A stretch of DNA of 64,000 bases from Epiperipatus broadwayi. Lineage: Eukaryota; Onychophora; Udeonychophora; Euonychophora; Peripatidae. The translations under genes were made by a program, and so were the position numbers. This document shows positions 23,190 to 34,341 of this stretch, in pieces. The notes below the pieces were generated by a model. The model saw nothing but the letters and a program-made list of their open reading frames with translations, ran no database searches and was not told the origin of the DNA. The stretch is taken from assembly GCA_028023455.1 (NCBI GenBank), contig JAQFVV010000013.1, positions 10,010,411 through 10,074,410 of the forward strand, given 5' to 3'. Positions within the stretch are counted from its first letter, which is position 1. The number at the start of each line of letters is the position of its first letter.

Positions 23190-24115
23190 TGGGTGTTAGA
23201 TTCCTTAGAAAAAATACAAAGAGAAGTAGAAAGACATTCATTAGATGCAGATGTGTGGATGACAAAGAAGGCAATTCAAGGAGGAATGGAATAGTCAAGT
23301 TTTTATATGACAGATGCAAAAAGCAAAATTAAAATGTTCAGTAGATTGCAGTTTATGAATAATAAGAGAATAGTCAAAATAGTATTTAATTGGGTTATGA
23401 GTAAAGGGCAGAAAACAAAATGGATAAGAAAGATGGTATGGTATGTAAAAGATTTGGATAAAGAATTTATATCAGTATACTTATACAAAAGATGGGATGA
23501 TTGTGTTAGGAGAATTGTTGTGAGTAATAGTTGCAAGGAATGGGATAGAAGAATAGATGCACTAATAAAGAATAGGGAATTAGAGAGATGGAGAACTAAT
23601 ATGGAGAGTAAAAAGACATTAAATATATATAGAAGTAAATGGAATATTGGTTGCCAGTTAATTTATAATAGTAGCAAGGAAAATACTTTATTGTTTAAAG
23701 CTTGAACAGGATTTTTAGTAACAAGGAAATATACACCTTAATGGATAAATATGGATGATTTAGCCTGCAAATTGTATAAGGAAGATATAGAAAATATTAA
23801 TTGAATATAAATGCTTTCAAGTAGGAAGGGCAATGAAGTTGTGTTGAAAATAAATATAAACAAAGTGATTATTTAGAAGGTGGGTTCTTGGTTTTTATGC
23901 TGGGTTTGGAAAAAAATATGGGGGATTTAGATATAAAGGCCATAGAATTGACAAAGATTATATTGTGGAAATGGGATGGAGCAGGATATAGAAGAATATT
24001 AAAAAAACTTAGGGTGAAGAATGGAAAGGGAAGGTAAAGTGGTAACAGGTTTCCTTGGCAAGGTAGCTGAGAGATTACTAACTCCAAAAAAAAAAAAAAG
24101 AGAAGTCACAGTGCA
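23190..24115 (+). pseudogene. Non-LTR retrotransposon (LINE) ORF2 C-terminal remnant, 5'-truncated
   Basis: About 23190-23290 gives WVLDSLEKIQREVERHSL, matching the ELEKVQREVGRW-like region after the reverse transcriptase domain of many invertebrate LINEs. An open piece at 23307-23705 continues with KIKMFSRLQFMNNKRIVK and ends NSSKENTLLFKA. The next codons give GFLVTRKYTP and DDLACKLYKEDIENI, a decayed form of the C-terminal C-x2-C...H...C region. A later block (LDIKAMELTK-like, near 23925) and the 3' end gagaagtcacagtgcatc follow. Stops, frameshifts and an A(14) run show it is dead. A second copy of the same 3' end lies at 44990-45230. Confidence 0.75.
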
Positions 24116-26519
24116 TCTCATTTCATCTATCTCACATTCATCATTTAAATTAATAAAATCTTCATTTCATCCCAAAAGCCACAATAGAAGTAATAGATAT
24201 TATCAATGGATATTAAGTACAATCCAGTCTCCAAGAGTTAAATTAGTTAGAAACTACTCAATGGATCAGAAGCACTATTTTTTTGTATCTATTATTTATT
24301 ATTTGCTTATATTATGATTTCATTTGGGTAAAGTAAAATTGGCCAAAAGAATATCAAAAGATGTATTTGTATACGAATGTTTTCTGATTAATTGGTTTTA
24401 CTATTAATATTCTTAAAAACTTTTCAGTAATTAATTATTGAAGTATATATTTTTTAATATTCAAAGCAGTAATTTTTTTTGTTAATTTAAAAATTATAGT
24501 ATATAAATTTAGAAAAAACAAATAATATTACAATAAATTGTTTATGGGATTGACTTTTGAAAACCCTTGCAGTATTGCAAATGTAGGACTAAAATTGGAG
24601 TTTCAATTTTTATTTTAAGCAGAAAAACTAAATTGTAACATAATTTTGCTATCTTTTTTATCAATTGATTTGACATAAACAATTCATGTCAGTTAGATAA
24701 ACAGATTCATATATCTATGAAGTGATACTAATTTTTTTGATTTACATACTAGATTACTCTTCATGATCTTGCATTACAAAGTGAAAATGGTATAATATAT
24801 GCATTTATTGTATGCATTACAATGTATTTAAGCTTTTAACCTTGCTCTAGTGAAAATGTAGAGTGAAATTACAATTACTACTTGATTATTTTGAGTGCAA
24901 ATAGTGTGCATCCAAATTTAGAGAAATATATTAAATACTTTTAATAGCAATTGAGTTAGTTTAGAGTAAGACTAATCAGTTAGACTAATGTTTCTATAAC
25001 CTTAAAAATAATAGAATGTTTTTAGTTTTTATGATTCAAAGTTGGAATCACTTCATCCAGTGGCCACTTTTTATTTTTTTTATACTAATAAGCTCATTCA
25101 TATGCATAATTCTATAGATCTGCCACCTAATCAGTTTCTGTATATTTTGATTTTAGAGATTCCAGTTTTATAACAATCAAAAGCTCTCTCTATCCTTTAA
25201 CTAAGAATGCCAATACTAGCAACATTACATGGCTTTATTATCTGCTTACTCATACTTCCAACACAAATTATTTCTGCCCTATTCTCATGCTATTTACTGT
25301 AAGCTTGGATTATGAATGTACTTTAGATGGTGTAGTGCTATAAAATCTCTATCTTTCAGACTAATTTTTGACTTTTGTTTTCATTTATGAAGAGTAGAAT
25401 TCAAAACTGGTACCAATGCAACTAGCGGAACTGCCATTTGCTTATTTCTATTAATCAATGTAATGTTCTGAAATTAAAAAAACAAACTGTAATATTTTTA
25501 GCTTAGGCTAACACACTTTATATAATTATCTAGATCTGGCAGCAGCTTTTCATTTATATCTTTGAAAGCATATAAGAAATTTATGTGATGTACATGTTAG
25601 TATTGGCCAAATAAGAGATGGGATCTTCAATTGTCATAAAATTAATGTTTCTAAAATATATAGAAAGTAATCTGCTGTTAATAAATAGAATGAAAATAGA
25701 ATGAAATAGCATCTATTGTAAATGTAAGCAAATAAGAAAGCCATGTGATGTTGGTATTAATCTTTTGTAAAAATGTTGTACATATTATTATTGGTGCATA
25801 TATAATTAAAGATTGTTAACTTCCTAATTATATACCCTTTATTCACATATTTCTTATAATTACATATTAGTGTTGAAAAATTGATTATTATCTTAAGATT
25901 ATTTAGAAAAATAACTAATATTTTTACTTATAAATATTAAGTAAGAGATTAATGAATTATATGCATTAAAATGAATTCTTATATAATATAATTTCTGTAC
26001 AACAATTTAAGATCATAAAAAGTGTTTCTTGAGGGTGTTAAGCTGCTAAAGCATGTTGTAAATAAAGTCAATTGGTATTAGGAGTTATGACTTATAAAAT
26101 TTATGCTTAAAAAATTGTAACACATAGAAAAGCCATAATATATACTGTCTCGCATATTTTTTTATTTTTATTTTTTAACTAACAATTTTTGCTTACCATT
26201 TTGCAGAATTCCAATTTTGATATTTCTTTTTTTTATGTTAGCCCTTTTATAATTTTTTTCCCACCTGTATATGTTGCCTTGTCTTGGTAGGAAATTTAAT
26301 GTTGAAATATTTTCTTGTTCTTATTTTTATAAATGTCTGTAATAGTGCAGCATTGTTTTTATTTTGATCTCATTTTCATCTGAGTATTTTTTAAAGTCTG
26401 TTAATATTTTCAAGTGATGTGTAAATTTTAAACAAAAAATTAATCAGAATATTCCTAATGGTTGTGATTTTCTTAATAGTTCTTAATTTTCCACTTTGCA
26501 ATAATAAATATATTTCTGT
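24116..26519. other. AT-rich intergenic region, nothing assigned
   Basis: No gene or element termini were recognised. Bases 25040-25450 are slightly less A/T-rich, but neither strand gives a family signature. Confidence 0.45.
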
Positions 26520-26870
26520 GCTATTAAACCATGATCACTTACAATGTTGAATTTATTAAAGTCATTACAGTCTTGAAATTTATATTTTCTGTAATCAAAA
26601 TATAATCCAACTCTCCATATCCACTTTCTCTACGTATTTTATCTCTAAAAATTTCAAATTTTACGTATCTATGTCCTATCTCATTTCTTTATCTGAAATT
26701 ATAATTCTTAAGTTTATAATTATTGCACAACCTAAATATGTTTCTGTTTTTTTGTGAATGTATGAAATATCTATGATCCCATTTATGGTCAAGAATTTGG
26801 TTTTCTTCAATGTATTTCCAATCTGACAAATATATGCCATCTCAAATTTGTACATGAACTATTTATTACC
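26520..26870 (-). pseudogene. LINE endonuclease-domain remnant
   Basis: The minus strand reads RESGYGELDYILITENINF from about 26628 down to 26569, and VSDHGLIAQK one frame over near 26540. This reproduces the conserved end of apurinic-like LINE endonucleases, where an IDYIL motif is followed about 20-25 residues later by SDH. Upstream on the same strand (26735-26790) a frame reads HKWDHRYFIHSQKNRN. Several frameshifts are present and no reverse transcriptase domain follows. The clade cannot be fixed from this piece. Confidence 0.6.
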
Positions 26871-26929
26871 TTATACTCTCTTTTATTTATTCTGTCTTAA
26901 TATATAAAGTAATTCTTTATGTGTGTTTG

Positions 26930-27265
26930 AAATTTTGTTGTGGTATTATTTTTGTTATTGTTATATGTTGGATTAGTATTTTATTTATAGTTGTATGTTG
27001 GATTATTTTCATTATCTAGTTGTGAATTTTAAATGCCTTTTATAAAACTAAAACTTTATTTATAGTCTTCCAAAAATCTTATAATAATATAAATGACCAC
27101 CAAAATGCATCATTTTTTATGTTTGACTGAAATTTTGTCATGATAAATATTTTACTTATAGCTATATGTTAGATTATTTCCATCATCTAGTTTCTTAAAT
27201 GCTTTTTAAAAACCAAAACTTGCTTTATAGTTTTCCAAAAAAACTTACAATAACATACTTAGTAT
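26930..27265 (+). repeat. Tandem pair of interspersed repeat B, period about 171 bp
   Basis: Related blocks begin ttttatttatagttgtatg (26979) and ttttacttatagctatatg (27150). Each is followed by ggatta/agattattt.cat.atctagt, an aaatgc.ttt.taaaa segment and attttccaaaaa-type words. Further relatives lie at 45902 (+) and about 46200-46300 (-), so this is a dispersed repeat. No coding capacity and no recognised class. Confidence 0.65.
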
Positions 27266-28981
27266 GGAACACAATGTTGATATTTATTTGTTTTTTTTTT
27301 TGTTTTTTTGCGTGTGATTCATGTCTATGCATTTTGTATATGAGTATCTAATATTAGTATCACAAGATTTTATATTTTTTTTATTAAATATAGGTGGAAA
27401 GAAATAGCAAGGTTTCATTGATGATAATCGGGTTTTTTTTATTGCTTGATCATAGTGTTAAGACTCATTGGTGTTATCAAACCTGCTTTCCATTAGTTTA
27501 AAACGATTGCAAATAAAGTCGATACTAATAGAAAAGGATATTAAGTTCGAATGTTAAAAAGTTGTCTTCAAATTATAACAATTTGTTATTGATTTAAAAA
27601 ATATATGTTTTTTTTTTCCTATTGAAATAAAAATAACTTTAAATTCGAGGTTTATTTAGGGTGACATTTTGTTTTTGAATTTTTTTCCCCATAATTAAGA
27701 GATTCTGTGAGAAAAAATTGGCACAGACTAAAAAAAAAAAAACTTGTAAGTAAAAAATATAGAACTTCTAAAAGTTTACTCTGATCTAAAAATAGTCTTT
27801 ATTTTAAAACAAATGATTTATCTCAGCAGTTTAGAAAAGGGCAAAAATATAATTTTTTTTAGTTACAAATTTTTCAAGATAGTTTTTTGAACTAAACATT
27901 TATTATATATAAAAAAAGTAGAGTAAATTCATTTATTTGGTATAGATCTTAATTATACATTAAATATTGAAATGGAAGAATAAATTCTATTAAGAGCTTG
28001 ATAGATAATAGCAAACTTCCACCTAAAATATCAATCCGCCTTTGAGTAGAAATTGTATTTTTATCTTGGATAAAAATTAGGCATATATATGCACACATGC
28101 AAAACAAAATGTATTTTAAAATTATATTTCTAGAAGAGCAGGTCTTATCATTTTAAATGCTATACTTTAACATCAAGCTAACATTTCTTTAGATAGACAA
28201 TAATATACACATAACTTATCTTCAAAATACTTTTTATTTCAAATACAGGTAAAGAATGTCAATAGTCCAAACATTTTTATTCAAAAACTTTTATTATCTA
28301 AACAAAATTTTAAAAGTGATACTTCAATTTTTGTAAGTAAATTAGTTTGTACACACATTTGCAGACAAAATTAAATTTAAAAAAAGTAAAAAAAACATAT
28401 TTATGAATTAATAAGTAATTATAGCAAACTGCCGGGGGGGATCTTTTAGCAGAATTTGAATATACAGTGCAAAAAATGTCATGAAACCAAGGATTTAAGT
28501 TTAATGGTGTTTTATCTGTTTTAAAACATTAATAAACATTAAATACTTAAAATACATTTTTTTTTCTGAATTGCTTCTCAAATGGTTTTTGTTTTTTTTT
28601 TGTTTTTAAATTGGATTTGAATGAGTTAAAAGCATATCCAATTATATTTGCAGTCACTTTTTGCTAGAAATGTTTATTTGCATAAATTAGAATGTAATCC
28701 AATTTTTATCATTCAGTCTCACATGAATGCCCATGTGCAGAATGAAAATTTTTGAAATGTTGACTGCAAAGAATCACAGAATAATTTCAATGAGAAAATT
28801 CCTTTTTTGTTTTATGATCATTATTACATTAACATGCATCATTAATTTTAAGAACACATTTGTTATATTGGGCTATCTTTACGAGAGAATCTGAAGAATG
28901 TAATCCTGCTCCTGCAATAGGTTTGACTGAACCAATCACTTTAAATGACCCAACCATTGGATATCATTAAATTAATTTTTT
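27266..28981. other. AT-rich intergenic region with homopolymer runs
   Basis: Many A and T runs are present (for example near 27290-27310 and 27730-27743), plus a G7 run near 28433. No gene signature. Confidence 0.5.
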
Positions 28982-29056
28982 AAAAAAGGTCAAAAGATGA
29001 AGGTTCTTACATATAAGAACCTTAAAAAAAATTGAGTTCATCTTTTGACCTTTTTT
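28982..29056. repeat. Nested hairpin
   Basis: An outer stem (aaaaaaggtcaaaagatga at 28982-29000 and its complement at 29038-29056) encloses an inner perfect stem, aaggttctta/taagaacctt, around cata. It could be a very small foldback element or a transcript hairpin. No adjacent gene supports a terminator role. Confidence 0.8.
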
Positions 29057-30182
29057 CCTTTCAGTTAAATCATTGTTTCTACAGCAAAATATTCTAGGTA
29101 CACTTTAATATAGAAACAGATGAATTATATTTTTTTGGATATCTTTTGGAAAAAGTTTTTTATTAAAGAAAAGTAAATGAGTTTGTAAAGTTATGTTAAT
29201 GATATAGTTATTTAAGGACTGCAAATGTCACTTATGCAGTAAATAAAAAGTTGTAAAAACAAGATGAATTTAATTTTTAAAATAAATCTGATGTTATATA
29301 TCAAATTTATTAAATGTAATGATTTCATTTTTAAAATAGCTGTTGACAAAAATATGCCTTAAATTTGTCAATCTATTTATAATTATTGAATGCTGAAGAA
29401 ATGTCTAACATTTACTTGATGAAAAAGAAAAAAAAAACTAGTCATCTAATGTTATTATTTCATGAAAACATATTTCTGTAAATTAAATGGTGAATCAACT
29501 TATTTTAAAATGCTCAGAAGGAAACTGCAATAGAAACTCTCAGAAGAAAATGTCCTTGAAAGAAACCAAAGAAAGCTAAAACCTCATATTACAGTAAAAT
29601 TCAAAGATAAATAGTCATGTTCATGTTTAAAGATACAAAATATACATGTGAGCTCACAAGATATCAAAGTGAATCAACTGAACTTTCTATAGATATCTTC
29701 AAAGAGATTTAATTTAATAATATTTTTTCTCTCACATGCATTCATCATATAAGTCTATTAATTTGTAAATATGTAAATATATTTTTTTATTATCATTATT
29801 GTCATATAATACCATTTTTACATTAAAGTTATTATTTATTTTTTATAATTTTGTGTTTGTCATTGCTCATGCAAACCAAGCTAATTATTTATTTATTAAT
29901 GTATTAACTTATCAGATGGAGAAGAATAATAATCAGAAAATATAATTGGATGTGCATGGAAGTTTGTTTTTATGTAAGCTCAATTTGATCATTACTCATG
30001 TCTAGAAATTACTTGTCAATTAAAAATAAATTGTATTCTATCACTCCACCATGTACATGGTCACTGTTAGTTGTCTTTAAATTCCTCTAAATAAAAATTT
30101 ATTGCCAAATATTCTTTTTATTATTATTTAATTGTTAACTGGTTTTAATGCTAATTGTTCATTAGGGTACTTATCATTACAA
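29057..30182. other. AT-rich intergenic stretch, nothing identified
   Basis: No open frame of note, inverted repeat or mobile-element terminus was recognised. Confidence 0.5.
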
Positions 30183-30248
30183 TATATATATATATATATA
30201 TATTGTACCCTTACTTCTTGATATATAAAATAGTGAGTATATAAAGAC

Positions 30249-30290
<42 letters not shown>
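30183..30290. repeat. Two (TA)n tracts
   Basis: One TA run lies at about 30181-30203, bounded by caa and ttg, and a longer one at about 30252-30288. They are separated by about 50 bp of unique A/T-rich sequence. Confidence 0.9.
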
Positions 30291-30292
<2 letters not shown>

Positions 30293-30363
30293 TATGTGTG
30301 ATTGTCAGTTATTTTTTATATTTTTGCAGTTTTATTTGGATTTTTTTTTTTGTCTATCCTCAG

Positions 30364-30608
30364 TGAAAGTAGATTGCAATGGAGTCATTTATGAAATATG
30401 CATGTTAAATAAATTTTATCTAAGGATATCTAGAATCAGAAACTTTGAATTTTGTCTAAATGAATTCTGTTATAAGAAAGATGATATTTGCAAAACTGTA
30501 CATGAATCTGCACGAGAAAGTACAAAATACATATACGTTTATGATGAGTTGATGAAAAAAAAACTAAAAAATATTTTAAAATTTGTGGATCAGTGGCATA
30601 GGGATTAA
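30364..30608 (+). CDS. Candidate terminal coding exon, unassigned
   Basis: A strong acceptor-like sequence, a T(12) run followed by gtctatcctcag, ends at 30363 and is followed by an open frame of about 81 codons to TAA (30606-30608). The predicted piece starts VKVDCNGVIYEICML. It has five cysteines (VDCN, EICM, EFCLNEFCY, DDICK), then a basic helix-like tail, DELMKKKLKNILKFV, ending WHRD. The composition is more balanced than chance frames nearby. If spliced, the exon would begin in phase 1 (TG completing a codon). No upstream exon, promoter or polyadenylation evidence was identified, and I do not recognise the family. A chance frame or mobile-element fragment remains quite possible. Confidence 0.25.
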
Positions 30609-33600
30609 AAAAATATTGAAGTTACCATTATTAAATTCTTCAAAACCAAGCACAACAATATGAAAATCTTTCTCAAATAGTACTGGTTAGTTTGTTTAAT
30701 ATAAAATTCAGTCACTAAATTTGAATATACTAAATTTTTTAGTTTATTATATATAGAAACATCTAAAATATTTTTAAAATACATGTTTCAGTTAATTTTT
30801 TTAAAAAGTACCTTCTCAAACAATTATTTAATATTAGTGATATAGTATTGTGCTATATTTTAGGAAAGCATAATTATATTTTGTAAATTATCAACAAAGT
30901 ATCTAACTTGAGAGCATTCAATGAACATTCCCTACTTTTTCTGCCAAAATGCTACAACTGACTTCAGATGCAATCTTTGATAATTTACTTGTCCCAATAT
31001 CTTGATGCACTGAAAAGAGGATGGGGCAAGTGGATAAGTAAGAGATGGAACTGAAAAGCTTGATTATCCAAATATTTTGGAAAGTAGTTATACTTTATTA
31101 CTGCTTTGAAGATTTTATTGATATTAGACTATCAGTGGTTTTAAATTTATAATAAATTTGGAAATATTAATTAAAATGTTGAAGTCTTTTATTTGTAAAA
31201 CATTACATCTCTGATTTACCAATTGGATCAGAGGATTATAAAGGCTTTTATAAGTCATTATACATAGGAATTCCAATGCTTTGACTGTGAATTGAAAAAA
31301 CAATGATATAGAAATTTAAATACCATTTGTTAGATTACTGACATTGCTAAGGAAAACATTGATTGGACACAAACATAAAAGTTTGTCTGATGTCAGTGTG
31401 CATGCCAAAAAAATGTACAAATTATGATTATTTTTGCACAAATATTGACATTGGAGAGTTTTATGATATGCAATATGAAGCTACTGCCAAACATAGATCT
31501 GACCAATAAATAATTGGACATCATAGCCTAGCAAAATGTCAAGTTTTATGATGATGACAATAACCAGAAGGCACTGATCTAAAGTTTGCATATTTTACAA
31601 AAGAAATTGAAATCTATGCAAACAGATACTCAAAGCAATAGAGGAATCTGATTCTGTGTTGGAACAAATTAAAATTCAAGAGACAATTCTAAATATTTTT
31701 TTTTTCTGAGATTTTAAAAGTCTTGAAGCAGAATTCAATAAATCACCCCAATAAGTCTTATATGTGCTTTGCATAAAGGCTGAGTTATTATCTGAAAGTA
31801 ATATATGGGATTGGAAAGTGATTTTATAAGCTTGTTAAATTGGTAATTATTTTAATAGATGGGACATTTTGACCATTTTTTAAATAATGCTATAAGAATA
31901 CACGATTGCTTTTATTGATGTTTTTGTCCTATCTACTCATTTGAACCTTATCAGAGATGCTCAGTTTTATCAAATTAAAAAGACAACAGACTTTTAAAGA
32001 TATAGTCATAATTTATTAGCTTCAAAATATTGGATGTTTTTATGGGTGTTATAAATGTTTGATCCATTACTTGGTTTTTTTTTTTTGTTTTTTTGAGAAA
32101 CCAGAAAAAATAATTGATAAATACAGGAAAAATTGGGATTACATTAAAATTATAAATTAAAGCAATTTAATTATTTTTTACTGAAATTCATGTAAATATA
32201 ATTCAGATTTTATGATTAAAATTTTTTATATGTATGTGTGTATGTATATATAATTTAAATATTATAGTAATTACATATATGATTTAAAAATTACGTTATC
32301 ATAAAGTACTGTAGCTAATTAGATATTTTTTAATTATTACAAAGTGTGAAACAATCCTTTTAATTTTACATAAAGAACAAGAAATAAATGCAGCAGCATT
32401 TGAAATTATGGTTCCAATTTTTATAAAACCTTAATTTCACTACTTATTGAAAAAGTTATTGATTGATATTTGTTGTATGCAGACATTATGTCTTAGTCTC
32501 ATATCAAACTGTTTTGGAGTTAAATCTCTTCTACTATTGCTGTGATTATATTGCACATATCTGTGATGCAATATATATGCTCCTAGAATGGTTTTATTTT
32601 TATTACAACTTCGTAAGTCACGAGGAAGCTCCACATAATTTGTAGTTCATCATTGTTTTTTGTCCTTTTATTTAATACAATAAATACTAATTTGTAAAAA
32701 CAACAAAACCATAAGAAGGATAGATCAAAGCAACAGATGTAAGTAGTATACATGAGTATGCATAGGAGTGCTTGCAATGAATCAGATCTTAAATGTGACT
32801 ACTCATAACTGATCTTGATGAAGTATAATTCTTGACAACAGTATTTTCAAGTCTCAATTACCTCCAAAGAAAGGACAGACAGAAAACAAAAATTATGAAA
32901 TTATATATTTTTAAAAAACTAACTTTAACAGATAATTAGGGTGATCAATGAAACTGATACAGACAAGGACATGCAAAAGCAATCACAATGGATTAAAACT
33001 TAGTCCAAAGAAAGAAGAAAAAGCAAAAAGTACTGTCAATTCAGTTTTTATAAACAACAATTCCTGTTTAAAATAATGGACTGATTTATGATAGAAATAG
33101 GGGAAATAACATCTACAGGACATTAGCTGAAATGAAGGAAATAAAAAAGTCTATAATGATTATCCTGGCATATTGTTATTCACAATAGCAAAAGTATTAA
33201 GAATTTTATTGACTTGATTACTTCTAATCATAGATGAATAAAATAAAAGAGTCAGAATGGCTTTAAAAAATTAAGAACTTTAAGTGTACTTTTTATTCCA
33301 GGAAAATGTAAAAAAAAGTGATGTTCTATCAAGTGTCTTTTATATATAATGCTTTCATCGATTTAGTTAAAATATTTATTTCAGTTAATCAAAAAGTTTG
33401 TAATAACATTTGAAAATAGCTTTTCATGTATAGATATTTATTCATATTGTATGGTTTCTAAACACTTCTTAAAATTATTAGACTTGTTAATGACTGATCT
33501 GAAAATTAAGAAATTATTTCTGATGACATTGTCTTTATTATTGTCAATTGCTTTTTCACTTATCATAATCTTTCTTTTTATTTTATCCATATTTATATAT

Positions 33601-34187
33601 ATATTAATTAAACAACTTCAGCTGTTTAACTTTAAACTTCTATCCAAAGTTTTTAACTAATAGAAATTACCAATGGGCTTCTTTATCTTAAACAAATTTA
33701 TCAATATTGTTTGACTTGGTAAAGTTGTTTAAAACAACAAAACCAACAGATAGTTGATATTAATTAAAATTTGGTTGAAAATACAGTTAAATAATAGTTG
33801 TGTTTATATATATGTAAATAAATTTGGAGAGATGTTAGTTCCAATTGTCATGCATAAATTATAATACATGAAAAAATTGACAAATGACTCTCCTGTGCAC
33901 ATGCATTTCAGAAATAATCTTGTGTCAGTTGTCTTGATGCACTGCCAATAATTCACCAATATACTATAATGATGACTGACTGATTATATTTTAATGAAAA
34001 TTTATTGTATTTGCATGTCAGTTGATGAAAAAAATTATTTTTGAAGAAGGTTATTTCAGAAATATTTGTGGATCTGATATATCTAGATTTATTTATATAT
34101 AATGTAATATGAATTTATTTATTTCATATTTATATATAATAATATTGAAAGTATAATAAGATTTTGTGTATTTTTTAATTAAAGCTT
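30609..34187. other. AT-rich intergenic region, nothing assigned
   Basis: Bases 31320-31790 have a slightly more balanced composition, with many short frames broken by stops, perhaps old transposon sequence. Frames at 32440-32777 on both strands and at 33451-33660 (hydrophobic) show no recognisable domain. Confidence 0.4.
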
Positions 34188-34341
34188 AGCCATAGCATAA
34201 TTAAGAAAGCAACTGATTAAAAACAATAAAAAAATTGACATGTCATCATGCAATAGTATTTTATTTACTACTACATGATGACATGATCTCAGTTTTCCAA
34301 TCCAGTTTTTAATTGATTGCTTGCTTAGTTAAATTAAGGCT
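34188..34341. repeat. Inverted repeat with about 65-bp arms
   Basis: The left arm, 34188-34250, ends acatgtcatcatg. The right arm, 34274-34341, begins catgatgacatg. They pair with scattered mismatches (for example aagcaactgattaaaaac against gtttttaattgattgctt). The loop is about 23 bp. A MITE-like foldback with no coding capacity. Confidence 0.75.

Noticed and set aside
23303-23536. Hydrophobic minus-strand frame opposite the LINE fragment
   Set aside because: It is the antisense shadow of the LINE ORF2 remnant.
33451-33660. Hydrophobic 69-codon frame resembling a membrane protein
   Set aside because: In A/T-rich DNA such L/I/F/K-rich frames arise by chance; no family signature, splice context or second copy.
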